Below the pieces are notes generated by a model that saw nothing but the letters and a program-made list of their open reading frames with translations, was not told the origin of the DNA and did not search any database. Positions 1 through 8,061 of a stretch of 64,000 bases of DNA are shown here, piece by piece. Both the position numbers and the translations under genes were made by a program. This DNA is from Streptomyces sp. SAI-135 (GTDB taxonomy: Bacteria; Actinomycetota; Actinomycetes; Streptomycetales; Streptomycetaceae), in contig NZ_JARXYP010000002.1 of assembly GCF_029893805.1 (NCBI RefSeq), forward strand, positions 3,658,001-3,722,000, read 5' to 3'. The number at the start of each line of letters is the position of its first letter. The stretch's first letter is position 1.

Positions 1-43
1 CTGGGCGTCCCGTCCGCAATACCCGGTTCACGGACTGGACCGG

Positions 44-757
44 TCAGCGGTAGAGGGCGGCCCTCTCGACCGCGGCCCACGTCGAACTGGTCACCACGTA
101 CAGCGCGGCCGCCAGGGGCACCACCGCCACGGTGAAGAGCGTGAAGAAGGACATGAAGGGCATGACCCTGGTCATCGCGCCCACCCCGGGCACCGGCTGC
201 CCGTCGGTCACCGGCAGGACCGGGTTCGCGGCCGTCATCCGCTTCGTACGGCGGTAGTTGAAGGCCGCCACCACGGCCACGAACGCGAAGAGGCAGACGT
301 ACACGAGCCCCGCTCCCCCGAACACCCCGCCGTGGCCCAGCGCGTCCGCCCAGCGTCCGCCGAGCGGCGCGGCGAACAGCTCGTGGCTGAGCAGTTCGTT
401 CGCGCTGCCGCCGATCGTGGTGTTGGAGAAGAGGTGGTACAGCAGGAAGAACGCGGGGAGCTGGAGCAGTCCGGGCAGACAGCCGGACAGCGGTGACACC
501 TTCTCCTCGGCGTGCAGGGCCAGCACGGCCTTCTGGAGCTCGCCGGGGTCGTCCTTGTGCTTCTTCCGCAGCTCGGCGATCTTCGGCTGGAGCCTGGTGC
601 GGGCCTTCTGGCCGCGGGCGGCGGCGCGGGACAGGGGGTGCACGAGCAGTCGTACGAGAGCGGTGAACAGGACGATCGCGGCGGCGGCCGCGGTGCCGCC
701 GAAGAGGGGGTGGAGCAGGTCGGCGAGATGCTGTACCAGATCAGCGAAGACGGACAT
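44..757 (-). CDS. YidC/Oxa1-family membrane insertase paralogue
   Basis: This 237-residue integral membrane protein belongs to the YidC/Oxa1/Alb3 family, which inserts and folds proteins in the cytoplasmic membrane. It has a first membrane segment near residues 24-41, a very basic cytoplasmic loop at about 45-75 (RKKHKDDPG), then hydrophobic segments near 92-110, 143-163 and 200-222. The central SGCLPGLLQLP stretch is typical of the family. It is shorter than the main YidC near the replication origin, which is usually followed by a jag gene, so I read it as a second copy. It lies downstream of a DUF6412 membrane gene on the same strand, an arrangement I recall from other Streptomyces. The family call is firm; the division of labour with the main YidC is unknown. 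Confidence 0.88.
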   Translation of the reverse strand: MSVFADLVQHLADLLHPLFGGTAAAAAIVLFTALVRLLVHPLSRAAARGQKARTRLQPKIAELRKKHKDDPGELQKAVLALHAEEKVSPLSGCLPGLLQLPAFFLLYHLFSNTTIGGSANELLSHELFAAPLGGRWADALGHGGVFGGAGLVYVCLFAFVAVVAAFNYRRTKRMTAANPVLPVTDGQPVPGVGAMTRVMPFMSFFTLFTVAVVPLAAALYVVTSSTWAAVERAALYR

Positions 758-844
758 GGGTGAGCCCTCCGGGGGTCTCGTCGTGCCGGAAACAGGGAAA
801 GCGGCATGACGACCCGCGCGGGGTGTCCGTACAGGAGTGGGCCC

Positions 845-1156
845 CTACGCGGCGGTCGCCGGGAGGGCGTGGCCGGGCGCTCGGGGGCGGGGGCGGCCCT
901 TGGCGTCGGGGTCGCGTTGCGGGAGGAAGGCCGTGCGGCGGGCGCGGTCGCGGATGGCGGTGCGGACCCGGGTGGGCGGTACGGCGGGCGCGCAGCGCGA
1001 GGCGATCAGCGAGCAGGCGACGAAGGCGGAGCCGGCCGCGGCGGTCGCGGCGAGCGCGACGGCGGCGGAGAGGCTGCCGGCGTCGAGGAGGAGGACGTCG
1101 AGGAGGAGGAAGAGCAGCACGGCGGCGGGACGCGGTGTCGTCCAGTCGCGCGTCAC
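845..1156 (-). CDS. Small membrane protein, DUF6412-like
   Basis: This 103-residue protein starts at a GTG preceded by a strong GGGGAGGGG ribosome-binding site, which decides the start inside a longer open frame. It has hydrophobic segments near residues 12-27 and 29-50 followed by a basic, proline-rich cytoplasmic tail. Similar proteins (DUF6412) are commonly found immediately upstream of the short YidC paralogue in Streptomyces, as here, so it may be a partner or co-regulated membrane protein. No catalytic motif is visible and no function is known to me. It lies between the HxlR gene (35-nt gap) and the YidC gene, and the three may be one transcript. Confidence 0.75.
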   Translation of the reverse strand: MTRDWTTPRPAAVLLFLLLDVLLLDAGSLSAAVALAATAAAGSAFVACSLIASRCAPAVPPTRVRTAIRDRARRTAFLPQRDPDAKGRPRPRAPGHALPATAA

Positions 1157-1191
1157 GGCCCCTCCCCTGTCTCGCTGCGGTCCTCCCCCGG

Positions 1192-1719
1192 TTATACCTG
1201 ATCGACCACGATCGGCTGAAGGAGCCTCCTCGGCTGGAGCAGCGCCCGGCTGACCGGGTCGGCCGGGTCCGGGTCGAGCCCGGGGCCGGGCACCATGAGG
1301 ACGTCCTCGACCGGTACGACGGTGGCGCAGGCGGGGCATTCGCCCCAGGAGCCGAGTTCGGTGCCGCACTCGGCGTGGTGGAAGGTGCGCAGCGCGCTCT
1401 CGCCGTGGTGCTCGCGGCCCCAGCGGCCGAGGGCGCGCAGGGCGGGCCACAGGGCGATAGCGCGGTCGGTGGCGATGTACTCGTCGCGCGGCGGCGACTC
1501 CTGGTAGCGGCGCTTCTCCAGAATGCCCTCCTCCGTGAGCATCTGGAGGCGGGTGGCGAGGACCGCGCGCGGGATGCCGAGGTGGACGAGGAAGTCGTTG
1601 TAGCGCCGGACGCCGTAGAGGGCGTCGCGGACGACGAGCAGGGTCCAGCGTTCGCCGACGATCTCCAGCGCGCGGGCGATCGAGCATTCCTGTGTCGCGT
1701 AGTCCTTGCCCAGTGCCAT
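1192..1719 (-). CDS. HxlR-family transcriptional regulator
   Basis: This is a winged-helix regulator of the HxlR family, about 175 residues. The N-terminus CSIARALEIVGERWTLLVVRD is the family signature, followed by the recognition region (FLVHLGIPRAVLATRL) and the wing. The C-terminal third contains a likely zinc-binding knuckle (ECGTELGSWGECPAC). I start it at the internal ATG at 1719 because homologues begin MALGKDY; an upstream ATG at 1737 would add six residues, and neither has a good Shine-Dalgarno sequence. It is divergent from an MFS transporter, and two matching inverted repeats lie in and just beyond the shared promoter. The inference is that it represses the transporter and probably itself. 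The inducer cannot be read from the sequence. Confidence 0.88.
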   Translation of the reverse strand: MALGKDYATQECSIARALEIVGERWTLLVVRDALYGVRRYNDFLVHLGIPRAVLATRLQMLTEEGILEKRRYQESPPRDEYIATDRAIALWPALRALGRWGREHHGESALRTFHHAECGTELGSWGECPACATVVPVEDVLMVPGPGLDPDPADPVSRALLQPRRLLQPIVVDQV

Positions 1720-1749
1720 GCCGCCCACTGTAACCATTTTCCGGCAGTA

Positions 1750-1766
1750 GGTTCAATGACCGAACC
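1750..1766. promoter_or_regulatory. Putative HxlR operator 1
   Basis: An inverted repeat GGTTC-N7-GAACC sits in the region between the divergent HxlR and MFS genes. It overlaps the expected -35 region of a leaderless MFS promoter whose -10 would be TACGGT at 1775-1780, six bases before the ATG. A second copy of the same arrangement lies at 1795-1809. Confidence 0.6.
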
Positions 1767-1786
1767 TCCTCTGCTACGGTGCTCGC

Positions 1787-3178
1787 ATGCCTAAGTTCAA
1801 TGAACGAACCCTTACTGAGGTGAAGGCGCCGCCTACCGCCCCCGAGGCGCCCGCCCGTCCGGGCGCCACCCTGGCCCTGACCAGCGCCGCCACCGCCGTG
1901 GCCCTCATGACGTACACCGCGCCGATGGTCACGCTCCCCGACGTCGCCGCCGACCTGCACACCCCGCTCTCCGCCCAGGCCTGGCTCCTGAACGGCACCC
2001 CGCTCGGCCTCGCCGCCCTCCTTCTGGTCGCCGGCACCCTCGCCGACGACTACGGCCGCCGCCGGATCTTCGCCGCCGGCACCCTCGCCCTCGGCCTCAC
2101 CACCGCACTCGGCGCCCTGACCTCCTCCACCTGGTTGTTCACCCTGGCCCGCATCGCCCAGGGCGCGGCCAGCGCGGCACTCCTCGCGAGCAGCCTGGGC
2201 CTGATCGTCCACGCCTTCCCCTCACCGAGGGGCCGCCTGCACGCGACCGGAGTGTGGGGCGCGTTCGTGAGCGGCGGCATCGCGGTCGGCCCCCTGCTGA
2301 GCGGCGCGATGCCGAGCTGGAGAGTGTCCTACGGCGTTCTCGGCGCCGCCGCCGTGCTCGTGGCCGTCCTGTCCGCACGGCTGCTGACCGAGTCCCGGGC
2401 CCCGCGCGGCGGCCGCCCCGACCTCGCCGGAGCCGTGACCTTCGGGCTCGCCCTGGTCGCGTTGGTGGCGGCGCTGACATTGGGCCGCGACGGCTGGCTG
2501 CGGGCACCGGTCGGGCTGCTCCTGCTGGCATCCGTGGTCCTGCTCGCCGTGTTCGCGGCGGTGGAGCGCCGCTCGGCCACCCCGATGATCGACCTGGAAC
2601 TGCTACGGCATCGCCGTTTCCTGGTGTCCTCCTCCAGCGGCCTGTTCACGGGTCTCGCGGTGATCGGCCTGTTCAGCTTCCTGCCGGCCCTCCTCCAGCA
2701 GACGCTCGGCCTGTCCGCGATGGACACGGCCTGGCTCTTCCTCCTGTGGTCCGGCCTGTCCTTCGCGGTCGCCCTCCAGGTCCGCCGCCTGGCGGGCCGG
2801 GTGCCGCCGCGCTGGCAGCTCGCGATCGGCTTCCTGCTGCACGCGGCGGGCGTACTGACCATGCTGGGCTCGCTCGACGCGGGTTCCTGGGTACGGCTGC
2901 TGCCGGGCCTGGTGATCGCCGGCGTCGGCAGCGGCCTGCTGAACGCGGCGCTCCCGCTGGCCGCCGTGGAGTCCGTACCGGCCGCCCGCGCGGCGATGGG
3001 CTCGGGCGCCCAGCAGACCTTCCGCTACATCGGCTCCTGCGCCGGAGTCGCCCTGACGATCGCGATCGCCACCTCCTCCGGCGGCGGCCTCGCCCACGGC
3101 GCGGACATCGCGATGCTGGTGTCGGCGGTGCTGGCACTGGTGGCGGCCGCGAGTGCGGTGGGGCTGCGGGAGCGGTGA
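1787..3178 (+). CDS. MFS drug-efflux transporter (DHA2-like)
   Basis: This 463-residue protein is a major facilitator with many membrane helices, consistent with the 14-helix DHA2 type. Motif A is visible in the first cytoplasmic loop (GTLADDYGRRR, about residues 84-94), and the helix-5 region carries a conserved glycine-rich stretch (GAFVSGGIAVGPLLSG). It probably exports toxic compounds by proton antiport. The ATG at 1787 lies six bases after a -10-like TACGGT, so the mRNA may be leaderless. Codons 3-8 contain a second copy (GTTC-N7-GAAC, 1795-1809) of the inverted repeat found in the promoter. A GTG at 1820 is an alternative start that would leave that repeat in the leader. Regulation by the divergent HxlR protein is inferred. 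Confidence 0.9.
   Translation: MPKFNERTLTEVKAPPTAPEAPARPGATLALTSAATAVALMTYTAPMVTLPDVAADLHTPLSAQAWLLNGTPLGLAALLLVAGTLADDYGRRRIFAAGTLALGLTTALGALTSSTWLFTLARIAQGAASAALLASSLGLIVHAFPSPRGRLHATGVWGAFVSGGIAVGPLLSGAMPSWRVSYGVLGAAAVLVAVLSARLLTESRAPRGGRPDLAGAVTFGLALVALVAALTLGRDGWLRAPVGLLLLASVVLLAVFAAVERRSATPMIDLELLRHRRFLVSSSSGLFTGLAVIGLFSFLPALLQQTLGLSAMDTAWLFLLWSGLSFAVALQVRRLAGRVPPRWQLAIGFLLHAAGVLTMLGSLDAGSWVRLLPGLVIAGVGSGLLNAALPLAAVESVPAARAAMGSGAQQTFRYIGSCAGVALTIAIATSSGGGLAHGADIAMLVSAVLALVAAASAVGLRER
1795..1809. promoter_or_regulatory. Putative HxlR operator 2, inside MFS codons 3-8
   Basis: GTTC-N7-GAAC with the same geometry as the site at 1750-1766 (45 bp centre to centre), and containing the perfect palindrome GTTCAATGAAC. 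Bound repressor here would block a starting polymerase. The alternative is that the true MFS start is the GTG at 1820 and this is untranslated leader. Confidence 0.55.
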
Positions 3179-3183
3179 CCCCG

Positions 3184-3978
3184 TCAGCGCGTGCGCGCCG
3201 ACACGAGCTTGCCCCACACCACCAGCCGGTACCGGGACGTGTACTCCGGGGTGCAGGTGGTGAGGGTGAGGTAGTGACCGGGCTCGCTGTACCCGTAAGC
3301 GGGATGGACCGTCGAGCGCGGGACCGGGCCGATCACCCCCGAGTCGCGGGCCGAGGTCTGGCGCAGGGTCCTGTCGACGGCGTACGTGTACACCGCGCCC
3401 CGCGTCTCCACCCGGACGGCGTCCCCGGGCACGAGCCGGTCGACGTGACGGAAAGGCTCGCCGTGGGTGTTGCGGTGCCCGGCGAGCGCGAAGTTCCCGA
3501 CGCCGCCCGGCTGTCCGGTGCCGGGGTAGTGGCCGACGTACCCCTCGTTGAGCACGCTCACCTTGCCGACGCCCTCGGCGACGGGGACGCGGAGGTGGAG
3601 ACGGGGGATGCCGAGGACGGCGTACGCCTGGGAGGGGTCCGGCGTCGGGGTGCTGGGGTGGGGGTCCTGACCGGTCGAGGAGTCCCGCGACTGCTGCTGT
3701 TCCTGCTGTTCCTGCTGTTCGTGCGCTTCCCCCGGGTCCCGGGATGCGGACGCGGACCCGGACTCGGCCCCCTGACCCCGCTCCCACTCCCGCTCCAGGG
3801 CCTCGACCTCGCGGTGGGCGCCTTCCCGGGCCTCCCGGTTGGTCCACCACAGCTGGTGCACGACGAGGAGCAGCAGCACGACGCCGACGGTGACCAGCAG
3901 TTCGCCGCCCGCCCACACCGCGCGCCGGCGACGCTCGCGCCGGCGCCGGGTTCCGTGGTGCGTGATGCGCTGCCGCAT
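3184..3978 (-). CDS. Class E sortase
   Basis: This is a sortase of the actinobacterial class E, 264 residues from the ATG at 3978, chosen because GAGGAGG lies eight bases upstream. An Arg-rich N-terminus is followed by one membrane anchor (about 24-40) and a Glu/Gln-rich extracellular linker containing QEQQEQQQ. The catalytic triad is visible: His in ALAGHRNTHG, Cys in TLTTCTPEYTS, and Arg shortly after (SRYRLVVWG). Class E sortases attach proteins with LAxTG-type signals to peptidoglycan and in Streptomyces anchor long chaplins needed for aerial growth. No obvious substrate with a sorting signal is encoded next to it. It is convergent with the MFS gene with a gap of only five bases. Confidence 0.92.
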   Translation of the reverse strand: MRQRITHHGTRRRRERRRRAVWAGGELLVTVGVVLLLLVVHQLWWTNREAREGAHREVEALEREWERGQGAESGSASASRDPGEAHEQQEQQEQQQSRDSSTGQDPHPSTPTPDPSQAYAVLGIPRLHLRVPVAEGVGKVSVLNEGYVGHYPGTGQPGGVGNFALAGHRNTHGEPFRHVDRLVPGDAVRVETRGAVYTYAVDRTLRQTSARDSGVIGPVPRSTVHPAYGYSEPGHYLTLTTCTPEYTSRYRLVVWGKLVSARTR

Positions 3979-4159
3979 GGGGCCCACCTCCTCGGCCGGG
4001 GCCGCCCGCACGATAAGGGCGGGGCCTCCAAGTCACCAGTGTCGAGGGCCTCGTAGAGCCGGCGCGGCGATCACGCGTCCGGTATACCGAACTTCCTCCA
4101 CTGGTTTTAGGAAGGGCTGTCAGAACCCTCGACAACCTCACGGGCCACACCCGATGCTT

Positions 4160-4190
4160 CGTCGTGGCATGAACGGGGCAGGCCACGACG
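4160..4190 (+). other. Inverted repeat in the leader of the GH30 gene
   Basis: Perfect 9-bp arms CGTCGTGGC and GCCACGACG separated by 13 bases lie 44 bases before the start of the secreted glycosidase. They could be an operator for a sugar-responsive repressor or an mRNA hairpin. The 255-bp region between the divergent sortase and glycosidase genes also contains a 6-bp pair CTTCCT/AGGAAG; I see no canonical promoter. Confidence 0.4.
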
Positions 4191-4233
4191 CGGGTCAGAA
4201 GGCCGCGTCGATCCATCGGAGTTCGGAGTGACC

Positions 4234-5706
4234 ATGATCCGACGCAGAACGCTGCTGACAGCCGCGGGAGGAACTCTCCTCGGCAGCGCGCTGGCCACCG
4301 GAACCGCCCGTGCGGACGCCACGATCGCGGTGAGCCCGGGGACGTCCTACGGCACCTGGGAGGGCTGGGGCACGTCCCTGGCCTGGTGGGCCAACGTGTT
4401 CGGCGCCCGGGACGACTTCGCCGACATCTTCTTCACCACCAAGTCGACGTCCTACAACGGCACTTCGCTTCCCGGCCTCGGCCTGAACATCGCCCGCTAC
4501 AACCTGGGCGCGTGCAGCTGGAACACCGTGAGCGGCTCGTCCATGGTCGCGTCGCCGAACATCCCCGCCTTCAAGCAGATCGAGGGCTACTGGCAGGACT
4601 GGAACAACGAGGACCCGACGTCCTCGGCGTGGGACTGGACGGCGGACGCGAACCAGCGGGCGATGCTGGTGAAGGCGACGTCACGCGGGGCGACTTCGGA
4701 GTTGTTCGCCAACTCCCCCATGTGGTGGATGTGCCTGAACCACAACCCCTCCGGCGCCTCCGACGGCGGCAACAACCTCCAGTCCTGGAACTACCGCCAG
4801 CACGCCTCCCACCTCGCCTCGGTGGCCCTCTACGCCAAGAACAACTGGGGCGTGAACTTCGCGACGGTCGACGCCTTCAACGAGCCGTCCTCGTCCTGGT
4901 GGACGGCGACCGGCACGCAGGAGGGCTGCCACATGGACGCGGGCGTCCAGTCGGCCGTACTGCCTTACCTGCGCAGCGAGTTGAACAACCGCGGCCTGAC
5001 CGGCGTGCGGATCTCGGCCTCCGACGAGACCAGCTACGACCTCGCCCGCACCACCTGGAACTCCTTCAGCTCGACCACCAAGGGGTACGTCAACCAGGTC
5101 AACGTCCACGGCTACCAGGGTTCGAGCGGCCGCAGGGACCTCCTCTACACGGACGTGGTGACCACGGCCGGCAAGAAGCTGTGGAACTCCGAGACCGGCG
5201 ACGGCGACGGCACCGGCTACACCACGGCCTTCAACCTCCTCTACGACTTCCGCTGGCTGCACCCCACGGCCTGGGTCTACTGGCAGGTCATGGACCCGAC
5301 GGCGGGCTGGGGAGTGATCAAGTACGACGCCGGCACCCTCCAGGCCGGCGCGATCGAGACGAAGTACTACGTGCTGGCCCAGTTCAGCCGCCACATCCGC
5401 CCTGGGATGAAGATCCTTGACACGGGCGTGAGCAACGCGGTCGCGGCCTACGACGCCACGGCGAGGCGCCTGGTCATCGTGGCCCTGAACACCTCCACCT
5501 CGGCCCAGACCCTGACCTTCGACCTGTCCCGCTTCACCACGGTGACGGGCGGCTCCGGCGGTCTGGTCCCGCGCTGGAACACGGTGACGACGGGCGGCGA
5601 CAAGTACGCGTCGTACTCCAACACCTTCCTGAGCGGGAAGTCGGTGGCGGTGCCGTTCGCGGCGAAGGCGGTGCAGACGCTGCAGATCGACGGCGTGACG
5701 ATCTGA
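4234..5706 (+). CDS. Secreted GH30 glycosidase, probable endo-beta-1,6-galactanase
   Basis: This 490-residue enzyme has a Tat-type signal (MIRRRTLLTAAGG, cleavage near ARADA) and the hallmarks of glycoside hydrolase family 30. The strand-1 motif GWGTSLAWWANVFG resembles the beta-1,6-galactanase subfamily, whose characterised Streptomyces member trims the side chains of type II arabinogalactan. The acid/base is Glu217 (DAFNEPSSS) and the nucleophile Glu320 (LWNSETGDGDGTG). A C-terminal beta-sandwich (about 405-490) follows the barrel. I chose the ATG at 4234 because GGAG is five bases upstream; a GTG at 4228 would add two residues. It is a single-gene unit divergent from the sortase. Family confidence is high, substrate confidence moderate. 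Confidence 0.88.
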   Translation: MIRRRTLLTAAGGTLLGSALATGTARADATIAVSPGTSYGTWEGWGTSLAWWANVFGARDDFADIFFTTKSTSYNGTSLPGLGLNIARYNLGACSWNTVSGSSMVASPNIPAFKQIEGYWQDWNNEDPTSSAWDWTADANQRAMLVKATSRGATSELFANSPMWWMCLNHNPSGASDGGNNLQSWNYRQHASHLASVALYAKNNWGVNFATVDAFNEPSSSWWTATGTQEGCHMDAGVQSAVLPYLRSELNNRGLTGVRISASDETSYDLARTTWNSFSSTTKGYVNQVNVHGYQGSSGRRDLLYTDVVTTAGKKLWNSETGDGDGTGYTTAFNLLYDFRWLHPTAWVYWQVMDPTAGWGVIKYDAGTLQAGAIETKYYVLAQFSRHIRPGMKILDTGVSNAVAAYDATARRLVIVALNTSTSAQTLTFDLSRFTTVTGGSGGLVPRWNTVTTGGDKYASYSNTFLSGKSVAVPFAAKAVQTLQIDGVTI

Positions 5707-5802
5707 GTGCGCCGGTGGTGCGGGCCGGGGCTCTTGGCGTCAACCGGCTCCTGGCCTGCACCTCCCTCTCCTTTGGCACTGATCGGCAGTACGGTGTCCC
5801 CC

Positions 5803-6813
5803 ATGCGCCCCGACACGCCTGCCGAGAACGTCGACCACAACGCCGAAGCGGCGCGCCTGGAGCGGACCGCCGACCGGTATCCCGAGGACGCCGAAGCCCT
5901 GCTCGTGCAGGCCGCGGCCCATCTGGAACTGGCCGGCGACCGCCCCGCCGCGTCCTCCCTCTACGACCGCCTGCTGGCCGCGCAGGACGGCCTGGAGAGC
6001 CCGTATCTCGTCCGTGCCCTGAAGGCCGCGAACCTCTGGGAGTACGGCCATGAGGCCGAGGCCAGGGCGATCATCGACGGCGTCCGGTCAGCCTCCCCCC
6101 GGGACCCGGCGCCCTGGGTGATCGTCGCGGAGGCCCTGGAGTCCCACGACGAGCTGGAGCAGGCGCAGGAGACGTTCACGGAAGGGGTGAGGGTCCTCCT
6201 GACGGACGTGGCGGAGCCGCCGTACTCCACGCATCCCTTGTTGTTCGGTCGTCACCGCGTCCGCAGGATGCTCGGCCTGGCCCACGACGAGTGGGACACC
6301 CTGGCGGACACCCTGCACTCCTCCCCGGTCTCCCTGGACGAACTCCACGACCCGAAGCGCGTGTGGTCCCTCGGCTCGGAGAACCCGGCGGAGCTGGAGG
6401 CGGAGATCTCCCGCCTGCGCGCCGAACTCGGCACCTACCGCGAGGCGTTGTCCCGCCCGTTCCCGGTGGCGGTCCTGCACTGGCCGGCGTCCGAACTCAC
6501 CGAACTGGTCGAGGCCTACCCTTCCCTCTCCGCGGAGTACCCCTCCCACGAGGAGCACCTGGCGACGATAGAGGCCTCCCTGCGGGAGCTCGCCGCCTCC
6601 GGCACGGCGAACCTGGGCATCGTCTCGGGCACGGTCCCGTCCTACGAGGCCTTCGCCGCCTCGGAGGGCTCGTCCCCGGCGGATACGGCCCTCCTCCCCC
6701 AGTACGCGACGACCCTGGCGGCGCGGGGGCGGGCGGTGGAGTGGCCGCCGCAGCGGGGGACGGCGTGCTGGTGCGGGTCGGGGCGGGTCTACGGGGAGTG
6801 CCACGGGGAGTGA
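5803..6813 (+). CDS. TPR-like protein with C-terminal SEC-C zinc motif
   Basis: This 336-residue cytoplasmic protein has an N-terminal helical repeat region (about 10-150) resembling tetratricopeptide repeats (PEDAEALLVQAAAHLELAGD) and ends with CWCGSGRVYGECHGE, a SEC-C zinc-binding motif also found at the C-terminus of SecA. A coiled stretch near residue 200 (AELEAEISRLRAELG) separates the halves. SEC-C proteins often bind protein partners or chaperones, but the role of this one is unknown. The ATG at 5803 has no Shine-Dalgarno sequence, and a TACGGT hexamer lies a few bases upstream, so the mRNA may be leaderless. Confidence 0.8.
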   Translation: MRPDTPAENVDHNAEAARLERTADRYPEDAEALLVQAAAHLELAGDRPAASSLYDRLLAAQDGLESPYLVRALKAANLWEYGHEAEARAIIDGVRSASPRDPAPWVIVAEALESHDELEQAQETFTEGVRVLLTDVAEPPYSTHPLLFGRHRVRRMLGLAHDEWDTLADTLHSSPVSLDELHDPKRVWSLGSENPAELEAEISRLRAELGTYREALSRPFPVAVLHWPASELTELVEAYPSLSAEYPSHEEHLATIEASLRELAASGTANLGIVSGTVPSYEAFAASEGSSPADTALLPQYATTLAARGRAVEWPPQRGTACWCGSGRVYGECHGE

Positions 6814-6929
6814 ACGCCGGTGTGACCGGGGCGGCCCCTCGCATCCCGGACCGATGAGTTCTCCTGCGGTCCGGGGTCTGCCCTGTGACCCGGCGGAACC
6901 CGGTGTCACTGAGGAGAGAGGGGCCCAGG

Positions 6930-7514
6930 ATGAGGAATCCGATTCGGCTGTACATGTCGATGTCGCTCGACGGCTGCATCGCCGGCCCGGACGACCGGCC
7001 CGGCCAGGAGCTCGGGCGCGACGGTGGCCGACTGTTCAACTGGCTCGACGACCGGGAGTCCGACGGTCCCAGCGGACAGGTGTACCGCGAGGCGCTGGCG
7101 ACCGGCGCGGTGATCTCCGGCCGTCGGACCTTCGAACTCGCCGGGCGCTGGCAGGGCGACCATCACGACGGTGTGCCGATCTTCGTCCTCACCCACCGGG
7201 TGGACGACGGGGACGTACCCCCGGGCCATGCCCGCTTCGTCACCGACGTCGACGACTGTGCCCGTCAGGCCCGCGCGGCCGCCGGGGACCGGCCGGTCAT
7301 GGTCCACGGGGCGGCCGCGGCCCAGGCGCTCCTGCGCGCCGGACAGATGGACGAGATGGAAATCCACCTGGTCCAGGTCCTCCTCGGCAACGGCCGGCGC
7401 CTGTTCGACCACCTCGGCAGCGATCACATCGAACTCGACCTGGTCCGGCGGCTCGACGACCGAGACGTCACGCACCTGCGCTACCGGGTGCGTCGGCCCG
7501 GGGAGGCCGCGTGA
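6930..7514 (+). CDS. Dihydrofolate reductase-fold protein (RibD C-terminal domain family)
   Basis: This 194-residue protein belongs to the stand-alone RibD_C/DHFR-like group. The opening strand RLYMSMSLDGCIAGPDD is the family signature, followed by GAVISGRRTFE and a late nucleotide-site region (VMVHGAAAAQALLRAG and EIHLVQVLLGNGRRLF). Such proteins bind NADPH, but most members lack a known substrate. The ATG follows GAGGAGAGAGGGG. Its last four bases overlap the start of the next gene (GTGA), so the two are translationally coupled. Confidence 0.85.
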   Translation: MRNPIRLYMSMSLDGCIAGPDDRPGQELGRDGGRLFNWLDDRESDGPSGQVYREALATGAVISGRRTFELAGRWQGDHHDGVPIFVLTHRVDDGDVPPGHARFVTDVDDCARQARAAAGDRPVMVHGAAAAQALLRAGQMDEMEIHLVQVLLGNGRRLFDHLGSDHIELDLVRRLDDRDVTHLRYRVRRPGEAA

Positions 7515-7924
7515 AGACGCTCTTCGTCTCCTACCGGGTCACCGACCTGCACCGCTCGCTCGTCTTCTACACCGCCCTGGGCTACGCCGAGCTGGGCCGG
7601 ATCCAGGCCGGCGACGCGGGTCACCTCGTGATCCTCAAGTTCCCCGCCGAACCGGCGGCCTCACTCGAACTGGTCCACCGCCCCGCAGACGGCCCGGTCG
7701 AGGTGGGCACCGGCTTCGACCACCTGGCGATCCAGGTGGACAGCCTGACCACCACACTGGACCACTTGACCGCCGCGGGCCTGAACCCGGGCCCGCTCCA
7801 GCACCCGGGCGGCCCCGACGGCCCGAAAACATCCTGGCTCACGGACCCGGACGGCTACCGGATCGAGCTGGTGGAGTGGCCACGCGGACACGCTGACGGC
7901 ATCACGGCGGCGGACTTCTCTTGA
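7511..7924 (+). CDS. VOC (glyoxalase-like) family protein
   Basis: This 137-residue protein has the vicinal oxygen chelate fold in two beta-alpha modules: TLFVSYRVTDLHRSLVFYTALGY at the start and FDHLAIQVDSL for the second, ending TDPDGYRIELVEW. The potential metal ligands are His in FDHLAIQV and Glu in RIELVEW, with another Glu in ASLELVH, the lactoylglutathione-lyase-like pattern. The substrate is unknown; family members include glyoxalases, bleomycin-type binding proteins and dioxygenases. The GTG start overlaps the stop of the RibD_C-like gene, suggesting a common function, perhaps in detoxification. Confidence 0.85.
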   Translation: MKTLFVSYRVTDLHRSLVFYTALGYAELGRIQAGDAGHLVILKFPAEPAASLELVHRPADGPVEVGTGFDHLAIQVDSLTTTLDHLTAAGLNPGPLQHPGGPDGPKTSWLTDPDGYRIELVEWPRGHADGITAADFS

Positions 7925-8061
7925 GCGGTCGGGGTTCAGACCTCGATGCGCCGGCCAGGAATGACGGCTGAAAACGATCACTTTTCGGCACACCCCCTTC
8001 GATTGTCAGTGAGTGCTGTTAGAACAGATCCACATCGGCGCGAGGGAACGAGGGAGCGGTC

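Noticed and set aside
845..2212. A long minus-strand reading frame of 455 codons covering the HxlR and MFS genes
   Set aside because: Only its last 103 codons (GTG at 1156 with a strong ribosome-binding site) form a credible gene; the rest lies opposite or in another frame of clear genes.
8003..8031. A TTGTCA hexamer upstream of the helicase as a promoter
   Set aside because: No good -10 at a 16-18-base distance; TAGAAC is only 11 bases on.
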